This document shows, in pieces, positions 42,639-52,398 of a DNA stretch of 64,000 nucleotides (positions are counted from its first letter, which is position 1; every line of letters begins with the position of its first letter). The position numbers and the translations under genes were made by a program. The notes under the pieces are model-generated. The model made no database searches. It was not told the DNA's origin and saw only the letters and a program-made list of their open reading frames with translations. The stretch covers positions 62,001 to 126,000 of the forward strand of contig JAEUVS010000038.1 of assembly GCA_016786745.1 (NCBI GenBank). The letters are read 5' to 3'. The DNA is from Chitinophagaceae bacterium (GTDB lineage Bacteria; Bacteroidota; Bacteroidia; Chitinophagales; Chitinophagaceae).

Positions 42639-43850
42639 TTAGTTGTTCGTGATCGTTACAGAAACATCGTCGGTAGCAGTTGCACCTTTGTTATCGGTAA
42701 CTGTTAAACGGAACACATATGTACCAACTACCAGGTTATCCAGTTTAGTTTTACCAGCAGTTGGGGTTACAATTGTTGAGCTTGAGGGCCCACTTACTTT
42801 CGTCCATTTGAACGCCGCGATCCATCCATCTGCATCAGTTGATGTTGTACCGTAAACATATGGATCGTAGTTCCATGATTTTGGTACTGAGATGTTCGCG
42901 CCTGCTCTTGCAACCGGTGCAACGTTGCCTGTAGTAGGTGTCGGAGCCGGAGCCGGAGCTGGCGATGTAGTTGTTGTTCCACTTGTGCTTGTTCCTCTTG
43001 AATAGAGAAGCATCCACTCATAAACATTATATCCATCCACTTTTGTTACTGGATTCCATGCCTTACCCCATGTTCCATTGTGAGAAAGACCATCCCAGAT
43101 CGTGAGCTTCGTTTTGGATGCATATGTAGTGTTTCTTGCATCAATCCAGTTGATCCAGTCTTTACCCCACTGAACGGGAACTACTGCATCAGAGCTGGAG
43201 TTAAGCGACCAGATAGGAAGATTTTTTGTTGCAACACTTGCAGCAAGAGTAGTAGTTGGTTTTGTACCAGCACACACAGGAACAATCGCTGCTGCATTCT
43301 GACCATAACCTACCGACCAATCCCATGTAGATCCGCCACCCATGCTTAAACCGCCTACATATATTTTCGCGGCATCTACACGGTAGTGGCTTTTTGCGTA
43401 ATCAATGACCGACTGCACCTGCGCACCAGTTGGCCTGGCACGGAACTGCGGAGAGATTACGATGTAAGAATAATATTTACCACCAACGAGAAACTTTGCA
43501 GGAAACTCTTTTCTGTTGATGTGATACGGAAGACCGCAGCAGTTTAACCTGCTAAGGCCTGTTCCTAATTCGCCTATCCCGTGAATGAATACAATCAGAG
43601 GATATTTTTTTGTTGTGAGACTGTAACGCGCAGGTAGAGTTTCATAGTAGCCTGATACGTTTGAATTGATTGCGACTTGCTTGGGAGTATGTATAGGAGC
43701 CGCAGTTTCCAATACATCATTCGGGTTTGTAGCATCATTTGCAACAACTTCACCGGTCACTGATTCATCTGCAACAATATCTTTTTTACAAGAGCTGAGA
43801 ATGAATACGGATGCAGAAATGAATAGAGCACTAAGATTTTTCAGGTTCAT
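42639..43850 (-). CDS. lipoprotein alpha/beta-hydrolase (esterase/depolymerase-like) with PKD-like domain
   Basis: The ATG at 43850 gives lipoprotein signal MNLKNLSALFISASVFILSSC (Cys21); total 403 residues. An alpha/beta-hydrolase of the dienelactone hydrolase/CE1 type has YPLIVFIHGIGELG, the nucleophile Ser169 in GGLSMGG, Asp in SSSDAVVPVQWG and His in DGLSHNGTW. A PAPAPAPTPTT linker leads to a C-terminal Ig/PKD-like domain (about 320-403) with DADGWIAAFKWTKVSGP and GTYVFRLTVTDNKGATATDD. It is probably a surface esterase or polymer-degrading enzyme, with the C-terminal domain for carbohydrate or surface contact. No obvious partner gene. Confidence 0.78.
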   Translation of the reverse strand: MNLKNLSALFISASVFILSSCKKDIVADESVTGEVVANDATNPNDVLETAAPIHTPKQVAINSNVSGYYETLPARYSLTTKKYPLIVFIHGIGELGTGLSRLNCCGLPYHINRKEFPAKFLVGGKYYSYIVISPQFRARPTGAQVQSVIDYAKSHYRVDAAKIYVGGLSMGGGSTWDWSVGYGQNAAAIVPVCAGTKPTTTLAASVATKNLPIWSLNSSSDAVVPVQWGKDWINWIDARNTTYASKTKLTIWDGLSHNGTWGKAWNPVTKVDGYNVYEWMLLYSRGTSTSGTTTTSPAPAPAPTPTTGNVAPVARAGANISVPKSWNYDPYVYGTTSTDADGWIAAFKWTKVSGPSSSTIVTPTAGKTKLDNLVVGTYVFRLTVTDNKGATATDDVSVTITNN

Positions 43851-44157
43851 GGACACACATTTTCGGTTAAACAAAATTTCAGACGACCCGTGCTTAACCA
43901 AAATGGTGCCAGAAAAAAATGTTGAACGAAAGAAACATTTTGGGGAGATGTTAAATAAATGTAAATGGAGATAACTTACGCTTTGAGTAAGAACTTTAAT
44001 TAATTGGGAATAGGTGTTTTAATTTATTTTCATCGTTACTTTTTCCTTATCAACCATGTATATATCTCACTTGAAATCATTCAAGATTTTTCAGGAAATT
44101 ACACATGCTAAATTGTGAGATGTATTTTATCCACATTCAAAAAAAAATTTTAATTCG
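43851..44157. other. AT-rich divergent intergenic region
   Basis: About 307 bp without a credible gene, between the esterase and a Gfo/Idh gene. Small inverted repeats are present: CTTAC/GTAAG at about 43975-43991, CTTGAA/TTCAAG at 44071-44086, and ATCTCAC (44065-44071) facing GTGAGAT (44116-44122). No LacI-type site occurs. It probably holds promoters for both directions. Confidence 0.5.
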
Positions 44158-45120
44158 ATGATTTATTGGGGAATTATAGGATGCGGCGACGTAACAGAAG
44201 TAAAGAGCGGCCCTGCATTCAATAAAGTAAATGGTTCTTCATTACATGCTGTGATGAGAAGAAATGCAACAAAGGCCGCAGATTATGCAAAGCGACATAG
44301 TGTTGCAAAATGGTATGATGATGCATATGCGCTAATCAACAATCCATCTGTGACTGCGATTTATGTCGCAACGCCACCATCTACTCACGAAGAATATGCG
44401 ATCGCTGCAATGAAAGCAGGCAAGCCCGTGTATGTTGAGAAACCTTTTTGCATGAATGCATCTTCTGCGCGCAGGATCGCAGAATTCTCAAAATCACATA
44501 ATATAAAATTATGCGTCGCACATTACAGGCGACAAATGCCCATCTTCAAAAAAATAAAAGAACTGCTCGACAACAATGAAATAGGAACAATCCTAAATGT
44601 TAATATGATATTTTTCCAGGAAGGAAAAAAAGATGCCCCTGGTAACTGGAGAATTGATCCCGCGGTGAGTGGTGGTGGATATTTTCATGATCTCGCGCCG
44701 CATCAGCTCGATCTCATGATTTATTTTTTCAAGCCACCAGTATATATAAAAGGTGTTGCGCAAAATCAGTCGAAAGATTATAAAGCAGATGATGCAGTTG
44801 CCTGTACTATGCTGTTCGAGAACGGCGCTTTGTTTAACGGCTTGTGGTCGTTTAGTGTACCGAAATTTCTGGAGAGAGATCATTGCGAAATTATCGGCAC
44901 ATCGGGAAGTATCAGCTTCAGCGTATTCGAAATGAAAAAAATTAAAATAAACAGGAACGGTAAAGAAGAAATAATTTCTTTTGATCCGCTTCAACACGTG
45001 CAGCAGCCTATGATTGAAAAAGTAGTTGAGTATTTTTCGGATGGCGGCGTTAACCCATGCTCAGCCGACGACGGCTATACTGTAATGTGGATGATCGATG
45101 AAGTAACCCGGAAGTATTAG
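44158..45120 (+). CDS. Gfo/Idh/MocA-family oxidoreductase, cytoplasmic
   Basis: 320 residues without a leader. The Rossmann loop is WGIIGCGDVTEVKSGPAF, the EKP motif is YVEKPFCMNA and the C-terminal domain has the alanine-rich GGGYFHDLAPHQLDLMIYFF segment typical of dehydrogenases related to D-xylose or glucose-fructose oxidoreductase. It starts with ATG at the first in-frame Met after an AT-rich promoter region. It stands alone; neither flanking gene is clearly linked. NAD(P)-dependent oxidation of a sugar or sugar derivative is expected, with substrate unknown. Confidence 0.82.
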   Translation: MIYWGIIGCGDVTEVKSGPAFNKVNGSSLHAVMRRNATKAADYAKRHSVAKWYDDAYALINNPSVTAIYVATPPSTHEEYAIAAMKAGKPVYVEKPFCMNASSARRIAEFSKSHNIKLCVAHYRRQMPIFKKIKELLDNNEIGTILNVNMIFFQEGKKDAPGNWRIDPAVSGGGYFHDLAPHQLDLMIYFFKPPVYIKGVAQNQSKDYKADDAVACTMLFENGALFNGLWSFSVPKFLERDHCEIIGTSGSISFSVFEMKKIKINRNGKEEIISFDPLQHVQQPMIEKVVEYFSDGGVNPCSADDGYTVMWMIDEVTRKY

Positions 45121-45235
45121 CAGTGTTCGTTTTCGTACACCGGTTGTATCGAATTCACATAAACTAAATTTCTCATCTTTTTATTAAGCAACTGATTTTC
45201 AGAAATATATTTAACTGGCACAACCTTGCTTGCCA

Positions 45236-47677
45236 ATGAGTATGCTCAAAAATTACATTATAGTTGCCTGGCGCAACCTGCTTAAGAATAAGGTTTTCTC
45301 GCTTGTAAACATTGTAGGACTGGCCACGGGCCTCACTTGTTTCCTGCTCATCACATTATATGTGTTTGATGAACTGAGTTACGACAATTATAATGAAAAG
45401 GCCGACCGCATCTACCGAATTAATTCCTTTATAAAGATGGGTGGCTCCGAATTGAAACTCGCAGTAACGAGCGACATGATGGGTCAGACACTTAAGAAAG
45501 ATTTGCCGCAAGTTGAAGAGTACGTTCGGTTTTATAATAGTAACGGAACAAAATCGATCCGGAAAAACGGTGAATATATTGTTGAACCAAAAGTAGCACA
45601 TGCAGATTCTACTTTGTTCAGGGTATTTACGCTGCCTGCATTGTATGGTGACACAAAAAACGCACTTAACGAACCCAATACAGTTGTAATAACAGAGAGT
45701 GCGGCTAAAAAATATTTTGGAGAAGTAAATGTTGTTGGAAAAACGATTGAGACAAACGAAAACGGGCAAACGTCTTACAGGGTCACTGCAGTAATCCGCG
45801 ATGTGCCGCACAATTCTCATTTCGATTTCGACCTGTTCTTCTCGATGGATAATGTGAACTACGGTTATGGAAACTATCTCAGCCACAACTTCCAGACCTA
45901 TATATTATTGAAAGAAGGAACAACCGCGGCTGAAGTAGAAAAACAATTTCCAAAATATATAGAGTCTTATGTGCTGCCGCAGGCGAAGCTTGTTATGCAG
46001 ATCAACAGCATGCAGGAATTTCGAAAATCCGGCAACAACCTGGAGTATTCACTCATCCCTCTTTTAAAAATACACCTGCATTCTGATCTGTTTCCGGAGC
46101 TCGGTGTTAACGGCGACATCAAGTATGTGTATATATTTTCAGCAGCAGCTATTTTCATCCTTCTGCTCGCATGTATCAATTTCATCAACCTTTCTACCGC
46201 GCGATCAATGAGCAGGTCGCGCGAGGTGGGTATCAGGAAAGTACTTGGTACGAGCAAAACAAAGCTGGTTGTACAATTTTTATCCGAATCAGGCCTTACG
46301 GTTGTTATCGCGATGGTAATTGCGATTGTGGCGGCCTGGCAAATTTTACCTCTCTTTAATACGCTTTCGGCAAAATCGCTATCTGTATCGCTTTTATTCA
46401 GCGGCAAAATGCTGGCGACAATTATTATACTGCCGTTTATTGTGAGCCTGCTCGCAGGAAGCTATCCTTCTCTTTTTCTTTCGTCTTTCAACCCGGTTAT
46501 GGTACTGAAAGGAAAATCGGGAACAGGATCAAGTAAGAGTAAGCTGCGCAATGGACTGGTGATATTTCAGTTCGCCACATCTATCGTACTTATTATAGCA
46601 ACGATCACTGTTTACCGCCAGCTCGATTATATACAGACAAGAAAAATCGGTTTCAATAAAGACCAGGTCCTGGTAATTGATGGTACAGGCGTGTTGGGCA
46701 ATAGTGTACAATCATTCAAAAATGAAATTGCAAAGTTACCCGGTGTGTTAAGTGGTACCTATGCGGGGTTTCTGCCGGTGGCAGGATCAGCAAGAAATGA
46801 TAATACTTTCTCGAAAGAGGCTGTGCTCACAACATCGAACACACTCAACATCCAGTCGTGGTCGGTGGATGAGGATTATATACCAACGCTTGGCATGGAA
46901 ATAAAGGAAGGAAGAAATTTTTCGAAATCGTTCGGCACAGATTCATCGGCCATCATCATCAATGAAACCGCAGCATCGCTGCTCGGCTACAAAGATCCTG
47001 TAGGTAAAAAACTATATACGCTTGTCGACAACCAGGCTAACATTGTGCGGTCATACGATATCGTGGGTGTTGTCAAAAATTTCAACTACGAATCGCTGCG
47101 TCAGCGTATTGGTCCGCTTGCGATGGTACTTGGACAGGCATCATGGTCCACAGCTTTTCGTGTAAAACCTTCGGATGCGGAGGCTCTCATCAACCAGGTC
47201 AGTGAAAAATGGAAGTCGATGTCTACCGGTACGCCATTCAGCTATCACTTTCTCGATGAGTCGTTCGATAACATGTATCGCGCCGAACAGCAGGTAGGAA
47301 GAGTAGCTGTTGTATTTGCTGTGCTTGCGGTGATCATCGCATGTCTCGGGTTGTTTGGTCTTGCCACTTACATGGCAGAGCAGCGCACGAAAGAAATAGG
47401 CGTGCGCAAGGTGCTTGGTGCTTCGGTTAATAATATTGTGATGATGCTCTCGCGCGATTTCCTGTTGCTGATACTTGCCGCCTCCCTGATAGCATTTCCG
47501 GTTGCATGGTGGGCGATGTCGCAATGGTTGCAGGACTTTGAATACCGTATTGGGATCGGTTGGTGGATATTCCTTATATCGGGTTCTATCGCGATTGTGG
47601 TGGCGCTTTGCACGATCAGTTTCCAGGCTGTGCGGGCTGCACTCGCCAACCCCGTAAAGAGCCTGCGCACTGAATAA
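45236..47677 (+). CDS. ABC transporter permease, MacB/FtsX type (double FtsX)
   Basis: The ATG at 45236 (MSMLKNYIIVAWRNLLKNKVF) is used; a TTG two codons upstream is less likely. The product is about 813 residues with an N-terminal helix, a MacB-like periplasmic domain (about 40-250) and FtsX membrane domains, the pattern duplicated in the second half with ATYMAEQRTKEIGVRKVLGAS near the C-terminus. The first-half equivalent SMSRSREVGIRKVLGTS also matches the FtsX cytoplasmic loop. Such long Bacteroidota permeases pair with a separate ATPase, which is not adjacent here. Likely role: export or mechanotransmission, often for antimicrobial peptides; substrate unknown. Confidence 0.85.
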   Translation: MSMLKNYIIVAWRNLLKNKVFSLVNIVGLATGLTCFLLITLYVFDELSYDNYNEKADRIYRINSFIKMGGSELKLAVTSDMMGQTLKKDLPQVEEYVRFYNSNGTKSIRKNGEYIVEPKVAHADSTLFRVFTLPALYGDTKNALNEPNTVVITESAAKKYFGEVNVVGKTIETNENGQTSYRVTAVIRDVPHNSHFDFDLFFSMDNVNYGYGNYLSHNFQTYILLKEGTTAAEVEKQFPKYIESYVLPQAKLVMQINSMQEFRKSGNNLEYSLIPLLKIHLHSDLFPELGVNGDIKYVYIFSAAAIFILLLACINFINLSTARSMSRSREVGIRKVLGTSKTKLVVQFLSESGLTVVIAMVIAIVAAWQILPLFNTLSAKSLSVSLLFSGKMLATIIILPFIVSLLAGSYPSLFLSSFNPVMVLKGKSGTGSSKSKLRNGLVIFQFATSIVLIIATITVYRQLDYIQTRKIGFNKDQVLVIDGTGVLGNSVQSFKNEIAKLPGVLSGTYAGFLPVAGSARNDNTFSKEAVLTTSNTLNIQSWSVDEDYIPTLGMEIKEGRNFSKSFGTDSSAIIINETAASLLGYKDPVGKKLYTLVDNQANIVRSYDIVGVVKNFNYESLRQRIGPLAMVLGQASWSTAFRVKPSDAEALINQVSEKWKSMSTGTPFSYHFLDESFDNMYRAEQQVGRVAVVFAVLAVIIACLGLFGLATYMAEQRTKEIGVRKVLGASVNNIVMMLSRDFLLLILAASLIAFPVAWWAMSQWLQDFEYRIGIGWWIFLISGSIAIVVALCTISFQAVRAALANPVKSLRTE

Positions 47678-47778
47678 TTATCCTTAACCGCTGCCGCTCC
47701 TCCATCTAAATCCGCTGTTCATCATAAGCGCATTAAAGTTATACGACAGCATTCGTAGGTTGAGTTAAATTAACTTTT

Positions 47779-48744
47779 ATGCGAGTACAAATGTTAACCA
47801 GCCTGCTTGTATCGACGATTGGTGTAATAAATATGAATCAGGCGCGGGCCCAGGAAATTACTGCAGATTCCAGGAACACAGCTATCAAAAATATCGCGCA
47901 GCACATCGCCGCTAACTATGTATATCCCGAGAAAGGCGGGCAAATTGCCTCGCATATCCAGGCCGCGAACTTCAAGGGCCAGTTCGATAAAGCAACAACA
48001 TGGAAAGAATTTGATGAGATGGTGACGAAGGAGTTGCGGGAATTCAGCAACGACGGACATCTTTACGTAAGGCATGATCCGAAAGTGGTGAAGGAACTGA
48101 AGAATCCACCTCCTGCTGGCGATGCGAGGAACACTATGAACGAACAAATGGGAGCGTCAACTTCCACAATAGCCGAATCGAAGGTGCTTGACAATAATAT
48201 TGGTTATCTCAAGTTGACCGAAATACGAATAACAAAGGGCAACCTTAACGATCTTTCTTCGCATATAAAGAAAATGGAAGGCACAAAAGCGCTTATTATT
48301 GATTTGAGGGACAATGGCGGAGGTGGTTCTCACCTGGGACCTGTTCTCGAGTCGTATTTTCTACCGGCCGGCACACCGACACTGAGGTTTACAAAAAGAG
48401 ACGGCAACTATACTACCGACTCAACAGTAACATGGTTGAATGAAAAGAAATACGAAAAACCTGTTTATATTATTGTAAATAATAAAACCGCATCTGCCGC
48501 CGAGGCGTTCGCGTTTGTTCTGCAGCAGAACCGGCGAGCGAGGATCGTTGGCGAAAGAAGCGCCGGCGCAGCTAATATGAATTCGTGGTATGCTATTGAC
48601 GATGAAAATTTTGTGTCGGTGTCTACGGCTGCTCCATCTGTTCCGGGAAAAAATGTTTCATGGGAGCAAACGGGTATTCAACCCGACATCAGGGCAAAAA
48701 AAGAAGATCCCCTTGCTGTTGCAACGCGCGAAGCATCGAGATAA
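47779..48744 (+). CDS. S41 family peptidase-like protein (tricorn/IRBP-type)
   Basis: 321 residues with a signal-like N-terminus (MLTSLLVSTIGVINMNQARAQ). Two S41 motifs are present, TKALIIDLRDNGGGGSHLGP-like and NNKTASAAEAFAFVLQQNRRARIVGERSAGAAN. The Ser of TASAAE is the expected nucleophile, while the CtpA-type Lys (GEKTFGKG) is replaced in GERSAGAAN, so it belongs with the tricorn/IRBP-like branch. Its role is unknown; tail-specific-like proteolysis at the cell envelope is possible. A 13-bp palindrome AGTTAAATTAACT ends 3 nt before its ATG. Confidence 0.75.
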   Translation: MRVQMLTSLLVSTIGVINMNQARAQEITADSRNTAIKNIAQHIAANYVYPEKGGQIASHIQAANFKGQFDKATTWKEFDEMVTKELREFSNDGHLYVRHDPKVVKELKNPPPAGDARNTMNEQMGASTSTIAESKVLDNNIGYLKLTEIRITKGNLNDLSSHIKKMEGTKALIIDLRDNGGGGSHLGPVLESYFLPAGTPTLRFTKRDGNYTTDSTVTWLNEKKYEKPVYIIVNNKTASAAEAFAFVLQQNRRARIVGERSAGAANMNSWYAIDDENFVSVSTAAPSVPGKNVSWEQTGIQPDIRAKKEDPLAVATREASR

Positions 48745-48776
48745 TTAATAACGTTCATGATGTGTTTTATAGTTAA

Positions 48777-48797
48777 CCCGCCACCGGCGGGTTTTTT
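48777..48797 (+). terminator. intrinsic terminator after the S41 peptidase gene
   Basis: CCCGCC, ACC loop, GGCGGG, then TTTTTT: a 6-bp GC-rich stem followed by six T, a standard rho-independent terminator separating the S41 gene from the RidA cluster. Confidence 0.92.
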
Positions 48798-48921
48798 ATT
48801 TGTTTAAAAATCATTTAATTTACGCTCCGCTTTCTCGAAACCTTGCGAAAGAAATTAAAAACCAGGACAACGGTTCTCCTAACTTTTAACGTCTTATTTC
48901 TTATTTAACACTAATTAAATC

Positions 48922-49386
48922 ATGAAAACACAACGCAGGTCTGTATTGAAAAGATTATTCGCCTCAGTGGCAGGAGTGGCAGGATTTGGCGTAGCGGCAA
49001 AGGCAATGGACAACACCTCAGTTTCAGAAAAGGAAGCAGGTAACATCACTTACGACCAGGAAGTTCCCCTTTTTTCCGGGCACACTATTCACAACGGCCT
49101 TGTGTATATCGCAGGCAAAGGCGCACACTTCGAGGGCGACATCAAATCTCACACCGATCATGTGTTGAAAGAAGTTGAGGCTGAGCTCAAGAAAGCAGGC
49201 ACATCGATGGAGAAAGTGCTGAAAGTAAACGTATATCTCAACGACATCGCAGATTATAAAGGGATGAACGAAGTTTACAAAGGCCGCTTCGGCAGTAAAC
49301 CGCCGGTTCGCACCACTGTTGCTGTTGCAAAAGGTGGCGTACCTGGGGACTCGCTTGTTGAAATTGACTGCATTGCTTACCTGTAA
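48922..49386 (+). CDS. exported RidA-family imine/enamine deaminase
   Basis: 154 residues. The leader MKTQRRSVLKRLFASVAGVAG has a twin-arginine motif and hydrophobic stretch, so Tat export is likely. The rest is a RidA/YjgF domain: VYIAGKGAHFEG, LKVNVYLNDIADYKGMNEVY and PPVRTTVAVAKGGVPGDSLVEID, with Arg130 aligning with the conserved substrate-carboxylate-binding Arg. RidA proteins hydrolyse enamine/imine intermediates released by PLP lyases, releasing a keto acid and ammonia. It is the first gene of the cluster, with a PLP enzyme gene 40 nt downstream, supporting a functional pair. A periplasmic RidA is rare. Confidence 0.88.
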   Translation: MKTQRRSVLKRLFASVAGVAGFGVAAKAMDNTSVSEKEAGNITYDQEVPLFSGHTIHNGLVYIAGKGAHFEGDIKSHTDHVLKEVEAELKKAGTSMEKVLKVNVYLNDIADYKGMNEVYKGRFGSKPPVRTTVAVAKGGVPGDSLVEIDCIAYL

Positions 49387-49426
49387 GCATCAGCCATTTT
49401 ATTAACCACACTTAACTGCTTAATAT

Positions 49427-50626
49427 ATGAAACGCCGGGATATATTAAAGGGTATTTCTATTCTCCCACTTGGAGGCGCAGTATCTGTACTTCCATTTAC
49501 AGCCAGGGCCTCTTCCAAAGCACGCAAGCGCGACCTGTACAAAGAACTGGGCGTGCGCACTTTTATCAATGCAGCCGGAACATACACGTTCATGACCGGC
49601 TCGCTGATGCACGACTATGTTATAGACGCGATAGAATCGTCGTGGCAGGAGTTCTGCCTCCTCGACGAGTTGCAGGACAAAGTGGGACAGAAGATAGCGG
49701 CGATGGTTCACTCCGAAGCTGCTGTAATTACCGCAGGAGCATTCTCCGGACTCACACTCGGGCTTGCCGGCGTACTCACAGGCACCGACGTTGAGAAAGT
49801 GAAACAACTTCCATTCCTCGAAGGAACAGGAATGAAGTCGGAAGTGATTTGCCAGAACGCACATAAAATAGATTACAACCACGCGTTAACAAACACGGGT
49901 TGCAAAATGGTGTATGTAGATACGGTGGAAGATGTTGAAAAGGCCGTTAACGAAAAAACGGCCCTTATGCACTTCCTGAATATCGAAGCCGATAAGGGTA
50001 AAATTGGTCATGAAGAATGGGTGGCTCTTGGAAAAAAATATAATGTTCCTACCTCCAATGATATCGCTGCCGATGTTCCACCGGTGTCGAACCTTACACG
50101 TTTCAACGACATGGGTTTCGATTTTGTAGTTGTATCAGGTGGTAAAGCCATCAGGGGACCACAGAGTGCCGGTTTGTTGATGGGTAAGAAAAAAATAATT
50201 GACGGCGCACGCCTTCACATGCCACCGCGTGGTTATAATATCGGCAGGGGCATGAAAGTGAACAAAGAAGAAATTGTGGGAATGTATGTTGCGCTCGAAC
50301 ATTTTATGACCGCTGACCACGATGCAGAATTTAAGGTTTGGGAAGAGCAGATTGCGACTATCGAGAACGCAGTGAAACCAGTGAATGGTGTTTCTACAAA
50401 AGTGTTTGTACCAAAACTCGGTAACATTACTCCGACACTCGAAGTATCGTGGGACAAGTCTGTAATAAAATTGACGTCAAAGGAATTGCTTGAGAAACTG
50501 CGTAACGGAACTCCTTCCATCGAAGTGATGCCGAGAGAAGAAAATTCAATCAATATTACTGTGTGGGTAATGAAGCGGGGGCAGGAAAAAATAGTAGCCA
50601 AAAAACTCAAGGAAGCATTAACATGA
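49427..50626 (+). CDS. exported SelA-like PLP enzyme, probable amino-sugar-acid ammonia-lyase
   Basis: 399 residues. The leader MKRRDILKGISILPLGGAVS has a KRRD twin-arginine motif, which suits export of a protein folded with PLP. The fold-type I core matches the SelA-related family that includes D-glucosaminate-6-phosphate ammonia-lyase (DgaE) and EF_0838. The PLP-lysine is Lys240 in SGGKAIRGPQSAG and Asp212 in NDIAAD probably contacts the pyridine nitrogen. Genes of this type often neighbour EF_0837-like amidohydrolases, as here (52395). Expected reaction: beta-elimination of water and ammonia from a 2-amino-2-deoxy sugar acid to a 2-keto-3-deoxy acid. No selenocysteine role is implied. Confidence 0.8.
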   Translation: MKRRDILKGISILPLGGAVSVLPFTARASSKARKRDLYKELGVRTFINAAGTYTFMTGSLMHDYVIDAIESSWQEFCLLDELQDKVGQKIAAMVHSEAAVITAGAFSGLTLGLAGVLTGTDVEKVKQLPFLEGTGMKSEVICQNAHKIDYNHALTNTGCKMVYVDTVEDVEKAVNEKTALMHFLNIEADKGKIGHEEWVALGKKYNVPTSNDIAADVPPVSNLTRFNDMGFDFVVVSGGKAIRGPQSAGLLMGKKKIIDGARLHMPPRGYNIGRGMKVNKEEIVGMYVALEHFMTADHDAEFKVWEEQIATIENAVKPVNGVSTKVFVPKLGNITPTLEVSWDKSVIKLTSKELLEKLRNGTPSIEVMPREENSINITVWVMKRGQEKIVAKKLKEALT

Positions 50627-52398
50627 CAAGGTCATCTGCTGTTCTTTTACAAGTTACACTGACCATTTTTTCCTTCGCTCTTCTTGTAAATTGTAACAAC
50701 CCTGAAAAAGCTGACGACAATCCGAATGTGTGGCGGGCTCCCGAAAATGCCAGGGATTTAAAAAATCCTTTCCGCGACGATACTTCCGCGATAGCCAAAG
50801 GACGCGAACTCTATAAGCTTCATTGCTGGCAGTGCCACGGTGAAAGTGGCTATGGCGATGGAGCAGCGGGCGGCGCACTGGGCGCGCAGCCGGCCAACTT
50901 TCACAGCAACCGTGTAAGACGACAGGCCGACGGAGAATTATTCTGGAAACTCGCGAACGGAAGAGGCAACATGCCACCATTTAAAGATGTGTTGAAAGAC
51001 GAAGAAAGATGGGAACTGATCACCTACATCCGTAAAATGTCGGACCGCGAATACAGGCTAAGTCCGCCGCAGGCGTTACGCCCCGATATTTCGGTGGAGA
51101 AAGTAATGGAAACCGACTCCCTTGCTGTAAGGATATTGCAGAACCCCATTACAAAAGACGTTTACTATACCACGTTCGATGGAAATGTATTCCAGGTGAG
51201 AAATTTCAATACAAAAAATGCCATCAGCAAAAAAATCCTCACGGTAAAAGATCATGGTATCACCCGTTTGCAGGGAGCGGAGTTTGTAAAGAACCAACTT
51301 TTCCTCTCTGGAAATGTTGATGACACCGCAAAGAAAGCTACAGGTGGAAGAATGGTAAAATTCGAAACGGATACCGCGGGCGCACATAATATGACCGTGG
51401 TATTTAACACCGTGATGTACGGAACTAATAAAACTATTTACGATCATGGCTGGAACGCACTCGCGGCAAGCCCCGACGGAAAATATATTTATGTAAACAG
51501 TGGCGCGCGTACCGATCACGGAGAAGTGCAGGACAATGGAGGCTTATATCCCGGCGCGCGCGACAATGCGCTTACGAGTAAGGTGTTTCGTTTTCCTACC
51601 GATGCGAAAGATTTGATGCTTACCGATGATATCGCGCTCCTTAAGCAGAAAGGATATATTTATTCAGAAGGGATACGCAACGCTTACGACATGGCCTTCG
51701 ATCCGTCGGGCAACCTGTTCGCGGTTTCCAACTCATCAGACTACGACAATCCGGAAGACATGTTCTGGATAAGGCAAAATCATCATTATGGATTTCCGTG
51801 GGTGATGGGAGGTATTGAGAATCCGCAACAGTATAAAGACTGGCAACCTGATCCGAAAACGGATAAGTTCATTAATGAATTCTCTCATTCGTGGCGAGTG
51901 AAATATTTTCACACCGACAGCACCTTCCCTCAAATTCCCGACAGTGTGAAATTCACTCCCGGTGTGCAGAATCTCGGTCCTGATGCAAATGAATATCGCG
52001 GACATTCAGGTAAAGTGATCGATGGCGACTTAACTGGTATCCCGGTGAGCACCTTTACACCGCACAGTTCACCGCTCGGTCTGTTCTTCGACAATAAAAA
52101 AGTGTTATCTGATGAATTCAGGGGCGATGGCTTTGTGATAAGGTACACACTTGGTGCACGTGGTAACATGATGCGGCAGTTTACGATGCAGGGTTCGGAC
52201 CTTCTTCACCTGGAATTGACCTATGATGCCGCAACGGATAATTATTTTGTAAGAACAACGCGTATAGCAGACAGTTTTGTGGAACCCGTTGACGCTATTA
52301 TGATAGGTAGTGATGTTTTTGTAATTGAATATGGCGGCAAGAAGGGTAACATCTGGAAAATATCGCTTCCAACTAATTCGAAAAAAACCAGTAAATGA
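50623..52398 (+). CDS. cytochrome c fused to PQQ-type sugar dehydrogenase
   Basis: The ATG at 50623 overlaps the preceding TGA by 4 nt (ATGA), and the frame upstream of it belongs to the previous gene. The 591-residue product has a lipoprotein signal LVNC (Cys24), an N-terminal cytochrome c with CWQCH at 68-72, and a beta-propeller (about 150-590) with WNALAASPDGKYIYVNSGAR, EGIRNAYDMAFDPSGNLFAV and HHYGFPWVMGGIENP. Oxidation of an aldose to an aldonate (or lactone) is the probable reaction. It overlaps the following amidohydrolase gene by 4 nt too, so translation is coupled on both sides. Compare the fusions at 30488 and 34274. Confidence 0.82.
   Translation: MTRSSAVLLQVTLTIFSFALLVNCNNPEKADDNPNVWRAPENARDLKNPFRDDTSAIAKGRELYKLHCWQCHGESGYGDGAAGGALGAQPANFHSNRVRRQADGELFWKLANGRGNMPPFKDVLKDEERWELITYIRKMSDREYRLSPPQALRPDISVEKVMETDSLAVRILQNPITKDVYYTTFDGNVFQVRNFNTKNAISKKILTVKDHGITRLQGAEFVKNQLFLSGNVDDTAKKATGGRMVKFETDTAGAHNMTVVFNTVMYGTNKTIYDHGWNALAASPDGKYIYVNSGARTDHGEVQDNGGLYPGARDNALTSKVFRFPTDAKDLMLTDDIALLKQKGYIYSEGIRNAYDMAFDPSGNLFAVSNSSDYDNPEDMFWIRQNHHYGFPWVMGGIENPQQYKDWQPDPKTDKFINEFSHSWRVKYFHTDSTFPQIPDSVKFTPGVQNLGPDANEYRGHSGKVIDGDLTGIPVSTFTPHSSPLGLFFDNKKVLSDEFRGDGFVIRYTLGARGNMMRQFTMQGSDLLHLELTYDAATDNYFVRTTRIADSFVEPVDAIMIGSDVFVIEYGGKKGNIWKISLPTNSKKTSK

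Noticed and set aside
49427..50626. Possible selenocysteine synthase (SelA) gene
   Set aside because: The PLP fold is SelA-related, but it carries a Tat leader, sits in a sugar cluster and has no selenium genes nearby; the DgaE/EF_0838 subgroup fits better.
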